DNA of 64,000 bases from an uncultured Alteromonadaceae bacterium (GTDB taxonomy: Bacteria > Pseudomonadota > Gammaproteobacteria > Enterobacterales > Alteromonadaceae). The position numbers and the translations under genes were made by a program. This document shows positions 39,726 through 52,883 of the stretch, in pieces. How positions within the stretch are numbered: the first letter of the stretch is position 1; each line of letters opens with the position of its first letter. Location: NCBI GenBank assembly GCA_913056495.1, contig CAJXMO010000012.1:62001-126000 (forward strand), read 5' to 3'. Below the pieces are notes generated by a model that was not told where the DNA came from, did no database searches, and saw only the letters and a list, made by a program, of their open reading frames with translations.

Positions 39726-41090
39726 CTACTTGCCGATACAGAAGCTTGAGAAAATACGCCCTAGCAAATCATCGCTGCTGAACTCACCGGTAATTTCATT
39801 TAAATGATTTTGTGCCAGACGCAGCTCCTCTGCGACCAGTTCCCCGGCTTGCATTTCTTCAAGCTGGTAAAGCGCACTATTAAGTTGTTCCAGCGCGCGG
39901 TTGATGGCATCTATATGGCGACGCCGCGCTAAAAACTGGCCTTCGGTTGAGGCCTGGTAACCCATGATTTTTTTAAGGTGTTCGGTTAATACATCAATGC
40001 CCTGAGCCGTTTTTGCAGATAAACGAATTATGGGGTAAGGACTGGCGTCTTCAAACCCCAAAGCTTCACCACTTTCATCAACTTTGTTGCGAACAACGGT
40101 TACACCTACGGCTTTTGGCCCGAGTCGCTCAAAAAATTCCGGCCAGTCCTGCTCTACTGAATGTTTGCTTTCGGTACTGTCGACCATGAGTAAAATACGA
40201 TCGGCTTTTTCAATTTCGCCCCAGGCTCTTTCTATCCCAATTTGCTCTACTTCGTCCGGGCTGTCACGTAATCCTGCTGTATCAATTATATGCAGCGGCA
40301 TTCCGTCTATGTGGATATGTTCACTTAGTACATCCCGTGTTGTACCGGCAATATTAGTCACTATGGCTGTTTCTTTTCCGGCCAATGCATTTAATAAGCT
40401 AGATTTACCGGCATTAGGTTTGCCCGCAATAACAACCCGCATCCCATCTTTTAATAAAGCGCCTTGTTGGGCTTTATTTAGGACTCCATAAGTATTTTCA
40501 ATTATGCTGTTTAAATCCGCTAAAATTTTACCGTCGGATAAAAAATCAACTTCTTCATCCGGAAAATCAATTGCGGCTTCCACATAAATTCGAAGATGAA
40601 TGATCTTTTCAGTTAAACCATGAACCTGTTTAGAAAATTCGCCTTGTAGAGTTTGCAGTGCGCTGCGTGCTGCTTGTTCAGAAGATGACTCTATTAAGTC
40701 AGCAATAGCTTCAGCTTGCGCTAAGTCGAGCTTGTCGTTTAAAAAAGCCCGTTCAGAGAATTCACCTGGGTTGGCCATGCGAACATCTTTAACTTTAAGC
40801 ACTTCCTGAAGTAAGAGATCCAGAATAACCGGGCCGCCATGACCTTGTAGTTCGAGTACATCTTCACCGGTAAATGAGTTTGGATTTTTAAAGAACAGGG
40901 CGATGCCCTGATCGATAACCGTATCATTGGCATCATAAAATTTGAGGTATTCAGCCACTCTGGGTTTGAGTTGTTTTTTTAGAATGTGTTGCGCCACATC
41001 TTGCGCGGCTTTGCCTGAAATACGAATAATGCCAACCCCACCGCGTCCCGGTGGTGTTGCAATAGCGGCAATCGAATCTTGAATCATCAT
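39726..41090 (-). CDS. mnmE: tRNA modification GTPase MnmE (TrmE)
   Basis: Partner of MnmG in cmnm5U34 tRNA modification. The 454-residue protein has the N-terminal tetrahydrofolate-binding domain ([40 protein letters not shown]), the G domain with [34 protein letters not shown] and VRNKVD, and the invariant C-terminal CIGK with the catalytic Cys. Start may be this Met or the next codon. A terminator separates it from yidC. Confidence 0.97.
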   Translation of the reverse strand: MMIQDSIAAIATPPGRGGVGIIRISGKAAQDVAQHILKKQLKPRVAEYLKFYDANDTVIDQGIALFFKNPNSFTGEDVLELQGHGGPVILDLLLQEVLKVKDVRMANPGEFSERAFLNDKLDLAQAEAIADLIESSSEQAARSALQTLQGEFSKQVHGLTEKIIHLRIYVEAAIDFPDEEVDFLSDGKILADLNSIIENTYGVLNKAQQGALLKDGMRVVIAGKPNAGKSSLLNALAGKETAIVTNIAGTTRDVLSEHIHIDGMPLHIIDTAGLRDSPDEVEQIGIERAWGEIEKADRILLMVDSTESKHSVEQDWPEFFERLGPKAVGVTVVRNKVDESGEALGFEDASPYPIIRLSAKTAQGIDVLTEHLKKIMGYQASTEGQFLARRRHIDAINRALEQLNSALYQLEEMQAGELVAEELRLAQNHLNEITGEFSSDDLLGRIFSSFCIGK

Positions 41091-41227
41091 AATAAGTGGG
41101 CTTATTTTGTATCTAAATTAGTTGGATTATAGCCTTTATACCCCGGCTTCGAACAGGGTACTTAGCTGCTTTTTAAAATTTGTTGGTGATATGATTTTTA
41201 GTTTAGAAAGCTGGGGCGATAATAATA

Positions 41228-41256
41228 AAAAACCCGCTGTATTAAAGCGGGTTTTT
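41228..41256 (-). terminator. Rho-independent terminator of yidC
   Basis: Hairpin AAAAACCCGCT...AGCGGGTTTTT with a six-base loop lies 22 bp past the yidC stop and has T-runs on both strands, so the rpmH-to-yidC transcript should end here and mnmE needs its own promoter. Confidence 0.88.
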
Positions 41257-41278
41257 ATATTTATAGATTAGTGAGCCA

Positions 41279-42919
41279 TTATTTTTTGGCACCTAAGCCT
41301 TGCTTTTGAATCGACTTGTTAATCATCAACATTTGGATAATAGAAATAATGTTACTGACTAACCAGTATAAAACCAGACCTGAAGGGAACCACAGGAAGA
41401 AGAAAGTAAATGCTATTGGCATATACTGGAATATCTTCTGCTGAACCGGATCCTGTACCGGAGTCGGTTGTAATTTTTGCATGATGAACATACTGGCACC
41501 CATTAGGATTGGCAGCACATAAAACGGATCTTGTTGCGATAAATCGTGGATCCATAATGCAAATTCAGCATGACGCAATTCAACACTTTCGACAAATACC
41601 CAGTACAGCGCTAAGAAAATTGGCATTTGAACCAAAATAGGTAAACAACCACCCATAGGGTTCACTTTTTCTTTGCGGTATAACTCCATCATCGCCTGAG
41701 AGAATTTTTGTCTGTCATCGCCATAACGGCTTTTCAGCTCAGTCAGTTTAGGTTGTAACTGACGTAACTTGGCCATTGAGGTATATTGCTTTTTGGTCAG
41801 TGTATACATACAACCTTTCACAATAATTGTGATTAGGATGATAGCGACACCCCAGTTTGCAACTAAACCATGTAAGAATTGCAATAAGTGGAATAAGGGT
41901 TGTGAGATAAACCACAAAATACCGTAATCAACGGTTAAATCTAAAGAGTCTGCTAATTGAGCCAGTTTATCCTGATCTTTAGGACCTGAATAAAGTGTTG
42001 TTGATAAACTAATGCTTTGACCCGGTGCTATGTTTGCTGCTTCGCCTTTATAACGAATTAATGCTAAACCACCTGATAAGGCTTTAGTTGAAATATCGAT
42101 TTGCTCTTCTGAACCTGGAATAAATGCGGTTACAAAATAGTGCTCAATCATAGCGACCCAGCCACCAGTGCTGTGTACATTTGTATTTTTATCAAAAATG
42201 TCGTCAAAGCTGACTTTTTCAAATTTTTCTTCATTGCTTGAGTAAGCTGCGCCATGATAAGTCGGCATCATCATAGAGCTGTTTGACTGGCCGGTATTTT
42301 GTTTTAACTGAGCAAATAACTGAACATTTTTAACTGAGTTCGAGTTATTTTGAATATCAAAATTCACTTTGACTGAATGCTCGCCTTTAGTAAAAACAAA
42401 AGTTTTAGTGACAGTTAAGCCATTTGGACTCATGTAAGTTAAAGGTACAGATAAAGTATCACCTGTCAGGGTATAACTGGTTTGAGTTGCCGAATATAGA
42501 GGACGACCAGAGCTGCTGGCATCAGGGCCATCTGTGCCGGTTAAACCTGATTGAGCATGAAATAGTTGAGCACCCGATTCTGCTAACAGGGTATAAGGTT
42601 CATCCCCGTCTTTTTCTTGTGCATAATCTAACAGTTCCAAGCCAATTACATCACCACCTAACAAGTTGATTTTAGTTTTCAACACATCAGTGGTCACTTC
42701 AATGCTTGAGTGAGTCGGGCTGGCAGCTAACTGATCAGCTTGCGCAACGGGCACATCACTATTATTTGCATTGGCAGTTGCTTGAACGCCTGCTGCTGTT
42801 TGTTCGATTTGAGCCGGGGTATTAACCGGCTGCGGTGCTTGGTCTAATTGCCATTGTTCCCATAATAAATAGGAAACCAGCGCAAGACCTATCAATAAAA
42901 AACTTCTTTGCGATTCCAT
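41279..42919 (-). CDS. yidC: Membrane protein insertase YidC
   Basis: A 546-residue inner-membrane insertase. N-terminal anchor SFLLIGLALVSYLLWEQWQL, a large periplasmic beta-domain (about 60-340), then the five-helix insertase core with WGVAIILITIIVKGCMYTLT, KYGD-type loop LKSRYGDDRQKFSQAMMELY and NPMGGCLPILVQMPIFLALY. The C-terminus is short and basic (NKSIQKQGLGAKK). It follows yidD by 6 bp in the rpmH-rnpA-yidD-yidC operon. Confidence 0.97.
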   Translation of the reverse strand: MESQRSFLLIGLALVSYLLWEQWQLDQAPQPVNTPAQIEQTAAGVQATANANNSDVPVAQADQLAASPTHSSIEVTTDVLKTKINLLGGDVIGLELLDYAQEKDGDEPYTLLAESGAQLFHAQSGLTGTDGPDASSSGRPLYSATQTSYTLTGDTLSVPLTYMSPNGLTVTKTFVFTKGEHSVKVNFDIQNNSNSVKNVQLFAQLKQNTGQSNSSMMMPTYHGAAYSSNEEKFEKVSFDDIFDKNTNVHSTGGWVAMIEHYFVTAFIPGSEEQIDISTKALSGGLALIRYKGEAANIAPGQSISLSTTLYSGPKDQDKLAQLADSLDLTVDYGILWFISQPLFHLLQFLHGLVANWGVAIILITIIVKGCMYTLTKKQYTSMAKLRQLQPKLTELKSRYGDDRQKFSQAMMELYRKEKVNPMGGCLPILVQMPIFLALYWVFVESVELRHAEFALWIHDLSQQDPFYVLPILMGASMFIMQKLQPTPVQDPVQQKIFQYMPIAFTFFFLWFPSGLVLYWLVSNIISIIQMLMINKSIQKQGLGAKK

Positions 42920-42925
42920 AAATCT

Positions 42926-43189
42926 TTATTTCTCTTCAGGTTTAGATTCTGGGACGGGATCATGCCCGCCAGGCGAAAACGGATGACATTTTATAACGCG
43001 TTTCAAAGTTAACCAACCACCAATCGCAACTCCGAAGCGATTTATTGCAATTATTGCATAATTAGAGCAGGTTGGGTGATACCGACATCTGGGTCCAAGC
43101 AATGGACTGATGACAACTTGATAACTTTTAACCAAAAATATTAACAGCTTAGCTAAGATTTGTTGGCAACGCGTTTTAATTTTTTCCAC
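42926..43189 (-). CDS. yidD: Membrane protein insertion efficiency factor YidD
   Basis: An 87-residue member of the YidD (haemolytic DUF37) family: [54 protein letters not shown]. The 5' end overlaps rnpA by 37 bp, usual for this gene. Assists YidC-dependent insertion at the membrane face. Confidence 0.95.
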   Translation of the reverse strand: MEKIKTRCQQILAKLLIFLVKSYQVVISPLLGPRCRYHPTCSNYAIIAINRFGVAIGGWLTLKRVIKCHPFSPGGHDPVPESKPEEK

Positions 43190-43515
43190 GTAAAATCCAA
43201 CTCTTTGCGTAATTGTTCATTTTCTGCTTTAGCAATACCTTGCTTAGCAATAAAAACCATATCGACTGAAGGTAATTGTGGATGTGATAAACGAAAGTAT
43301 TCACGAACGACTCGTTTTACTTTGTTACGATCAGTTGCGTTTTTTGCTTTCTTTTTTGAAATGGTAAAACCAATACGGGCATGACCCAGAGTATTAGTAG
43401 TTGCCAAGATGGTATAGTAGCGACAAGAAAACTTTTTAGGATGGGCGTTAAAAACGTTTTGGAAGTCAGCGGGAGTTAATAATCTAAACTCCCGCTTGTA
43501 TTTATAAGTATTCAC
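43153..43515 (-). CDS. rnpA: Ribonuclease P protein component RnpA
   Basis: A 120-residue basic protein subunit of RNase P, which matures tRNA 5' ends. The family core is [40 protein letters not shown] and [12 protein letters not shown]. It follows rpmH by 11 bp and overlaps yidD at its 3' end. Confidence 0.96.
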   Translation of the reverse strand: MNTYKYKREFRLLTPADFQNVFNAHPKKFSCRYYTILATTNTLGHARIGFTISKKKAKNATDRNKVKRVVREYFRLSHPQLPSVDMVFIAKQGIAKAENEQLRKELDFTWKKLKRVANKS

Positions 43516-43526
43516 TTATAATTGAC

Positions 43527-43661
43527 TTAGGCACTTAAAACTTTACGTCCTTTAGCTCGACGACGGGCTAAAACTTGACGACCGCTTTTAGTAGCCATGC
43601 GTGCACGAAAACCGTGGTTACGCTTACGCTTTAAGTTACTAGGTTGAAAAGTACGTTTCAT
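43527..43661 (-). CDS. rpmH: 50S ribosomal protein L34 RpmH
   Basis: A short gene of 44 codons: [20 protein letters not shown] continuing to a C-terminal [11 protein letters not shown]. This is the standard L34 sequence. Eleven bp upstream of rnpA, and divergent from dnaA across a 359-bp region with DnaA boxes. First gene of the rpmH-rnpA-yidD-yidC operon. Confidence 0.97.
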   Translation of the reverse strand: MKRTFQPSNLKRKRNHGFRARMATKSGRQVLARRRAKGRKVLSA

Positions 43662-44020
43662 TGCAATATTCCGATTAATCTATTTTTTTGTGCCGAAGCA
43701 CAACGCCTTTAAAGGGGCGCGAACTATAGCAAATAATTATTCTAACAACAAGTCTATTTAAAACGCTTGTCAGTAAATAAGTGCTTAATTTGAATAAAAG
43801 TGTATAACTTGATGCAAATTATCATATTATCCACATTTTTAGCGTTTGAAACTTTATTTAGATAGCGAAAAAACGCGTCAGTCAAGTTTATTTTTTATAA
43901 TTATTTTTATCCATATATTCATGTGCTTAGTTGTATTTTTGGCGGTTTGCTAAGATTCTTAATTTGTCAATATTGAACTTGTGGATAAAATCTGTTTTGA
44001 TCGCACTCCTGACAATAATA
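43662..44020. promoter_or_regulatory. rpmH-dnaA divergent promoter region with DnaA boxes
   Basis: Perfect DnaA boxes lie at 43827-43835 (TTATCCACA, +) and 43980-43988 (TGTGGATAA, - orientation), and a one-mismatch TTATCCATA at 43907-43915. Together with the AT-rich tract 43880-43920 this is the expected layout for autoregulated dnaA transcription. GATC sites are sparse compared with 33051-33380, so it is less likely to be the origin. No gene fits in the gap. Confidence 0.75.
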
Positions 44021-45463
44021 ATGGAGCTGGAATCTTTGGCCGATAATCTTTGGCAAGCATGTTTAGATGCATTGCAACGCGAATTACCGTCACAACAATA
44101 TAATATGTGGGTTCGCCCTTTGCAGGTCCAAACCGTTAATAATGATTTAATATTATTAGCCCCAAATCGGTTTGTACTCGATTGGGTGCGCGATAAGTAT
44201 GCGGATCGAATCAATGAACTCTTGATTGAATTTGCAGGTCAAGATCATCCAACTTTAAAAATGGAAGTGGGTTCTAAATCTGCTGCACCAATTGCCAACC
44301 CTAAACTTGAATTAGGTAGTCAGAATTCTGCGCCTCAGGTTAACAATCATCAGGCTCCTCAGAATAATTTTAGTAATCAAGGCTTAAATTTTGCCTCTGC
44401 TGGAAATGTCAGCAAAATAGGGCAAACACCACCGCAAAATTTAAAATCAAACCTTAGAGAAAACTATACATTCGATAATTTTGTTGAAGGTAAATCTAAC
44501 CAATTAGCGCGGGCTGCAGCTACACAGGTTGCGGATAATCCAGGCACAGCTTTTAATCCGTTATTTTTGTACGGTAGTACAGGTTTGGGTAAAACTCACT
44601 TAATGCATGCTGTCGGTAATGAGATCAGAATGCGTAACCCGGATGCGAAAGTGGTTTATATGCATTCGGAACGTTTTGTTCAGGATATGGTAAAAGCAAT
44701 TCAAACTAACTCAATTGAAGAGTGGAAGCGTCATTACCGAAGTGTGGATGCCTTACTGATCGATGATATTCAGTTTTTCGCCGGGAAAGAACGATCTCAG
44801 GAAGAGTTTTTCCATACCTTTAATGCATTATTAGAGGGGAATCACCAGGTAATACTGACCAGTGACAGATACCCTAAAGAAATAGAAGGTGTAGAAGAAA
44901 GGCTAAAATCGCGTTTTGGCTGGGGGTTAACCATTATAATTGAACCGCCAGAGCTTGAAACCCGTGTTGCCATTTTGATGAAAAAGGCGCAGGAATCTAA
45001 TTTTGATTTACCACACGAAGTTGCATTTTTCATCGCAAAACGATTACGTTCGAATGTCAGGGATCTTGAAGGTGCGCTGAACCGGGTTATTGCAAATGCC
45101 AACTTTACCGGAAAAACGGTGACGATTGATTTTGCAAAAGATGCTCTTCGCGATATGCTCGCTTTACAGGAAAAACTGGTTACAATAGATAACATCCAAA
45201 AGACGGTGGCTGAGTATTATAAAATCAAACTTGCGGATATGTCGTCAAAAAGCAGAAGCCGCAGTGTCGCTCGACCTCGTCAAATCGCTATGGCATTGGC
45301 AAAAGAGTTAACCAACCATAGTTTGCCTGAAATTGGCGCAGCTTTTGGTGGGCGTGACCATACAACCGTATTACACGCGTGTCGTAAAGTTGTGGAACTT
45401 AGAGAAAAAAATCATGATATAAAAGAAGATTTCTCTAACTTGGTAAGAACACTGTCGTCGTAA
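44021..45463 (+). CDS. dnaA: Chromosomal replication initiator protein DnaA
   Basis: Binds DnaA boxes and opens oriC. I start it at 44021 (480 residues, [20 protein letters not shown]) because domain I homology begins there. The open frame upstream is hydrophobic, lacks homology and includes the promoter-proximal DnaA box. Domain III AAA+ shows [33 protein letters not shown] and sensor-region LKSRFGWGL. Domain IV has the DnaA-box recognition motif [12 protein letters not shown]. Domain II is a Gln/Asn-rich linker. dnaN follows after 22 bp. Confidence 0.97.
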   Translation: MELESLADNLWQACLDALQRELPSQQYNMWVRPLQVQTVNNDLILLAPNRFVLDWVRDKYADRINELLIEFAGQDHPTLKMEVGSKSAAPIANPKLELGSQNSAPQVNNHQAPQNNFSNQGLNFASAGNVSKIGQTPPQNLKSNLRENYTFDNFVEGKSNQLARAAATQVADNPGTAFNPLFLYGSTGLGKTHLMHAVGNEIRMRNPDAKVVYMHSERFVQDMVKAIQTNSIEEWKRHYRSVDALLIDDIQFFAGKERSQEEFFHTFNALLEGNHQVILTSDRYPKEIEGVEERLKSRFGWGLTIIIEPPELETRVAILMKKAQESNFDLPHEVAFFIAKRLRSNVRDLEGALNRVIANANFTGKTVTIDFAKDALRDMLALQEKLVTIDNIQKTVAEYYKIKLADMSSKSRSRSVARPRQIAMALAKELTNHSLPEIGAAFGGRDHTTVLHACRKVVELREKNHDIKEDFSNLVRTLSS

Positions 45464-45485
45464 CTCAATATTGGACAAGAATAAT

Positions 45486-46589
45486 ATGAAATTTTCAGTT
45501 AGCCGAGAAGATATACTCAAGCCACTACAACTCGCAACAGGTACGGTTGAACGCAGACATACTCTACCTATTTTATCCAATGTCTTGTTAGATATTAGCG
45601 ATGGTGTCTTATCACTAACCGGGACAGACCTGGAAGTAGAACTGATTGCTTCAGTTGATCTAGTTCAGGCTTCAGACGATGGCAAAATTACCGTACCGGC
45701 TAAAAAATTATTTGATATCTGTAAAGGACTAAATGATTCAGCTCTGATTGAATTTACCTTAGAAGAAGATAAGTTACGTATTCGTTCAGGCCGCAGTAAA
45801 TACTCGTTATCGACTTTACCAGCCAAAGACTTTCCAAACTTAGAAGAGTGGCAAAGTGAAATTAACTTTGCGATTAAACAATCTGACTTTAAGCGAATGA
45901 TCGACAATACGTCATTCTCTATGGCAAATCAGGACGTGCGTTATTACCTGAATGGTATGTCACTTGAAACATCTGAAAATCAAATTCGATGTGTGACTAC
46001 TGATGGCCACAGATTAGCACTGACCCGAATCGATTTAGCAGAAGAGCGCTTAGAAGAATCACAGGTTATTATTCCTCGTAAAGGGGTGACTGAAATCAGT
46101 CGTCTAATCGAAGACAGTGATGACAATGTTTATATTTCGATAGGCAGCAATCACATTCGTTTAAGCAGTTCGGGTTTTACCTTTACCAGTAAGTTGGTTG
46201 ATGGCCGCTTCCCAGATTATCGCCGGGTCTTACCTAAAGGTGGAGATAAAGAAGTTGTAGCCGATAAAAGTGTTTTAAAACAAGCATTTGCACGAGCTGC
46301 TATTCTGTCTAACGAAAAGTTCAGAGGTGTACGTCTCAACTTGGCTAGCGGTGAACTGACCATTACTGCCACTAACCCGGAACAGGAAGTGGCAGAAGAA
46401 GTCGTCGAAGTGAACTACCAGGGAGACGATTTAGAAATTGGCTTTAATGTTGCCTATGTTATTGATGTTCTTAATGTTTTAGAGTCTGATGAAGTTAAAA
46501 TTACATTAGGTGATTCAAATAGCAGTGCATTGATTGAAGATAATCTGGACGATCGTTCTGTCTATGTTGTCATGCCGATGAAGCTATAG
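45486..46589 (+). CDS. dnaN: DNA polymerase III beta sliding clamp DnaN
   Basis: A 367-residue clamp that tethers the polymerase. Start ATG at 45486 (MKFSVSREDILKPLQLATG) is favoured over a TTG five codons earlier. Three clamp folds are visible, with conserved RRHTLPILSNVLL, SLSTLPAKDFPNLEEWQ, TDGHRLALTR, DGRFPDYRRVLPK and the C-terminal YVVMPMKL that forms part of the peptide-binding groove. Same operon as dnaA and recF. Confidence 0.98.
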   Translation: MKFSVSREDILKPLQLATGTVERRHTLPILSNVLLDISDGVLSLTGTDLEVELIASVDLVQASDDGKITVPAKKLFDICKGLNDSALIEFTLEEDKLRIRSGRSKYSLSTLPAKDFPNLEEWQSEINFAIKQSDFKRMIDNTSFSMANQDVRYYLNGMSLETSENQIRCVTTDGHRLALTRIDLAEERLEESQVIIPRKGVTEISRLIEDSDDNVYISIGSNHIRLSSSGFTFTSKLVDGRFPDYRRVLPKGGDKEVVADKSVLKQAFARAAILSNEKFRGVRLNLASGELTITATNPEQEVAEEVVEVNYQGDDLEIGFNVAYVIDVLNVLESDEVKITLGDSNSSALIEDNLDDRSVYVVMPMKL

Positions 46590-46608
46590 GTTTCAGTTTA
46601 CATCCTAA

Positions 46609-50134
<3,526 letters not shown>

Positions 50135-50156
50135 AGCTATCAATTGAAAGAGCTTT

Positions 50157-50196
50157 AAAAAGCGGCTATCTTTGTAAAAAGATATGCCGCTTTTTT
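50157..50196 (+). terminator. Rho-independent terminator of the dnaA-gyrB operon
   Basis: AAAAAGCGGCTATCTTT-gtaa-AAAGATA(t)GCCGCTTTTTT forms a 17-bp stem with one bulged T and a U-run, 22 bp after the gyrB stop. Confidence 0.92.
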
Positions 50197-50290
50197 ATTT
50201 GATTTTTTTACATTTAAGCCGATATAGAGTTTGTTAATTAGAATGTCCCTCTATAAAATAAGGTTAAATTGCCAATAGGAATAAGTTGAA

Positions 50291-51838
50291 ATGAAAAGAA
50301 ATTCACAGGTAGTAAATCAAGAAGTCACCTATAGTGAAAGCGAAGAGCTGGTTTCTACAACTGATCTGAGAGGGGTCATTACTTACGCAAATGACATATT
50401 TTGTGAAGTAGCTGGGTTTACTCGTGAAGAGCTCATTGGTAAAAATCATAATATTGTACGCCATCCGGATATGCCGTCAGCAGCATTTAAAGACCTGTGG
50501 GATAACTTAAAAGCAGGTAGATCATGGCGCGGTATGGTAAAAAACCGATGTAAGGATGGACGTTATTATTGGGTAGATGCTTTTGTAACGCCTATCAATG
50601 AAAACGGAAAAATAGTCGGATATCAGTCTGTCCGGGTTAAACCTAGCCAAGAATTAAAACAAAGAGCCGAAAAACTTTATCAGGCAATTAATAACCAAAG
50701 TAAATCAGCAACAGCCGAAATAGGCGCTAAGAGTAAATTAACGGCTGCGACTTTAGTCACCCTGATAGCTGTGGGCGGTATGGGATTCTTGTCAGGCTGG
50801 ATTGCTGCTGTAGGCTTATTAGTTGTATTAGCTATTATGGCGATGATTTTTTCAGATGAGTTGATCAAAACACCTGCAAGCATTCAAAATATTTTAGCTA
50901 ATTATGACAGCGTATCCCGACTGGTTTATTCAGGTAAAGGCAATGCTTCAGTCATTCATTATGCTGACTGTATGGCAAAAGCTAAAAACAGAACTGTATT
51001 AGGGCGTTTTACAGATTTAAGTCGAAAACTAAATTTATTGTCAGCCACTTTGAGTGAAAACATAACGGTTGCAAGCAGCAGTGCTAAAGAGCAGAAATTT
51101 GAATTAACACAAGTGGCTACTGCTATTAATGAAATGTCTTCAACCGCTTCTGAAATTGCTAAAAACACAGCCGAAACATCAGAGCAGATATCACTAACCA
51201 ATAATGAATGTGCTTCGGCCTGTGAGCAAATTGACTCTGCAACAAAAGGCATTTCTAATTTAGCGAGTCGTTCCCGGGAAGCTGCGAATTCAGCTGATGA
51301 ACTGAGACAACAGGCAGAGTTAGTTCAGAATGCAATGGATGAAATTCGAGGCATTGCTGAACAAACTAATTTGCTTGCTCTGAATGCAGCTATAGAAGCC
51401 GCTAGAGCGGGTGAACAGGGACGAGGCTTTGCTGTGGTTGCAGATGAAGTTAGAGCGCTCTCTACGCGCACACAGGGCTCTGCATCAAGCATTCAGAAAA
51501 GCATTGAAAGCATGTATGTCACCATTGAAAACTGGTTGTCTGTCATGCAGGAAAACTTATCTTTGGCTGAACAATGCAATGATTCGGTCGAACAGAGCAA
51601 TCAAATCGTACAAAATATAAATCAGATGGTTAATCAAATTTCAGATTTATCTGTGCAGATTGCAACAGCTGCCGAAGAACAGGGGCGGGTATCTGAAGAG
51701 ATTAATCAAAATATTCAGTCGATAGATTCTTTATCTGATGACAGTTATAACAATGCACAGGCACTAGAAGAGGAAGCAAACGAGTTGCTCAATACAACTG
51801 ACTATATACGCAACTTGAGTTTAACTTTTAAAGATTAA
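50291..51838 (+). CDS. Aer-like PAS methyl-accepting chemotaxis protein
   Basis: A 515-residue receptor without periplasmic domain. The N-terminal PAS (about 20-120: [40 protein letters not shown]) matches Aer-type redox sensors that bind FAD. A two-helix membrane hairpin lies at about 150-190 ([20 protein letters not shown]). The signalling hairpin tip is [20 protein letters not shown], then [20 protein letters not shown]. No CheR-tethering pentapeptide is seen at the C-terminus. Probably mediates energy taxis. Ends in its own terminator. Confidence 0.92.
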   Translation: MKRNSQVVNQEVTYSESEELVSTTDLRGVITYANDIFCEVAGFTREELIGKNHNIVRHPDMPSAAFKDLWDNLKAGRSWRGMVKNRCKDGRYYWVDAFVTPINENGKIVGYQSVRVKPSQELKQRAEKLYQAINNQSKSATAEIGAKSKLTAATLVTLIAVGGMGFLSGWIAAVGLLVVLAIMAMIFSDELIKTPASIQNILANYDSVSRLVYSGKGNASVIHYADCMAKAKNRTVLGRFTDLSRKLNLLSATLSENITVASSSAKEQKFELTQVATAINEMSSTASEIAKNTAETSEQISLTNNECASACEQIDSATKGISNLASRSREAANSADELRQQAELVQNAMDEIRGIAEQTNLLALNAAIEAARAGEQGRGFAVVADEVRALSTRTQGSASSIQKSIESMYVTIENWLSVMQENLSLAEQCNDSVEQSNQIVQNINQMVNQISDLSVQIATAAEEQGRVSEEINQNIQSIDSLSDDSYNNAQALEEEANELLNTTDYIRNLSLTFKD

Positions 51839-51868
51839 ATCTGATTGTATTTATCGGGTTAAAAAAGT

Positions 51869-51895
51869 AAAGGCTTGCCAGGTGCAAGCCTTTTT
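51869..51895 (+). terminator. Terminator after the chemoreceptor gene
   Basis: AAAGGCTTGC-caggt-GCAAGCCTTT followed by TT, 30 bp beyond the stop; 10-bp perfect stem. Confidence 0.88.
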
Positions 51896-51962
51896 ATATC
51901 CGAAATTACCCATAATTCCAATTGTCCTGCTAATAAAATCAGTCGCCGATGTTTAAAGTAGA

Positions 51963-52772
51963 TTAAGTTAAATCAATGAATTCTGAAATATGAATGAATA
52001 CCGCATCGCACTGATTGCTTCCCTGATCGTAAAAATATTCTATTGGGATACCAAATTCATTATATTCAGGTAATTCATAATCCTGGGTAGCTGACCGACC
52101 TGCATAAAAAGGGGTCATCCAAAGTTGCAGTTTAAATGATTCGAGCAGTTGAGATAGGGGTGAGTAGTTTGTTAAATCATCTAAATAAACCTGATTATCT
52201 AAATCATATATCTCAGTTATATTATTATCACTAACCGTAATTCGCACTTCAGGTGGTGCTGTTATATTTGGGCAATCGATATAGCTTCGGCGAAAATTAA
52301 ATTGATAATTAGCAATGTCAGCTTGTTGCCAAACTGCTATCTGAGCTTTTAACTGATGAATTAAGTGATACTTATAATTATCAGAAATCACCTGATATTC
52401 ACATTGAGGATTAAATTGTGCCTGAGGTAATGTTTTCAGTGTTTCAAATCCAAGAGATTTTGCAATGCTTAAGTCACCTTTATGAATCGTAAAAACATTA
52501 ATACTGCCTGTATCTGATCCACAGGACTCCGGATAAGCTAGTCCATCATCTGCCTTTTGGCTACAATGTATTTCAATATTTTCTTGGGCCAATTTCAACG
52601 CACTGGCTGATAAAGAAATGGCCGTTTCTGGCTGGCATGCAAGCTTTTGATCGTCTTGATAAACTCGAATATGTTGTAAATCTTCGTCTATTTTTAAGTC
52701 ATTATCCAGGTCACAAGCAACCAAAGAAAAAGCGGAACACAAGATAGTCAGACTTGTTCTATTAAAAATCAT
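51963..52772 (-). CDS. DUF6174-like putative lipoprotein
   Basis: A 269-residue exported protein. Signal peptide with lipobox SLVAC (Cys20) predicts a lipid-anchored protein. The second half contains W..ADIANYQFNFRRSYIDC, PEVRITVSDNNITEIYD, resembling DUF6174, whose members have an xxYxFxxxxxCxC-type strand and then a Vxxxxv strand. Eight Cys in the mature chain suggest disulfides. Function unknown. It is convergent with the chemoreceptor and lies between it and recQ. Confidence 0.65.
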   Translation of the reverse strand: MIFNRTSLTILCSAFSLVACDLDNDLKIDEDLQHIRVYQDDQKLACQPETAISLSASALKLAQENIEIHCSQKADDGLAYPESCGSDTGSINVFTIHKGDLSIAKSLGFETLKTLPQAQFNPQCEYQVISDNYKYHLIHQLKAQIAVWQQADIANYQFNFRRSYIDCPNITAPPEVRITVSDNNITEIYDLDNQVYLDDLTNYSPLSQLLESFKLQLWMTPFYAGRSATQDYELPEYNEFGIPIEYFYDQGSNQCDAVFIHISEFIDLT

Positions 52773-52883
52773 AGTTGATTCCCTCCTAAATTTTCTGAGC
52801 TAAAATAAGCATAGGAGGGAATCGTTCGGATATCTGTTATCAAGTGTTATTGTTTGTAACCTTGAGCAATCCTTTATTAAAAG

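Noticed and set aside
43662-44020. Second origin at dnaA
   Set aside because: It has DnaA boxes but few GATC sites, while 33051-33380 has the dense array; it is better read as the dnaA promoter.
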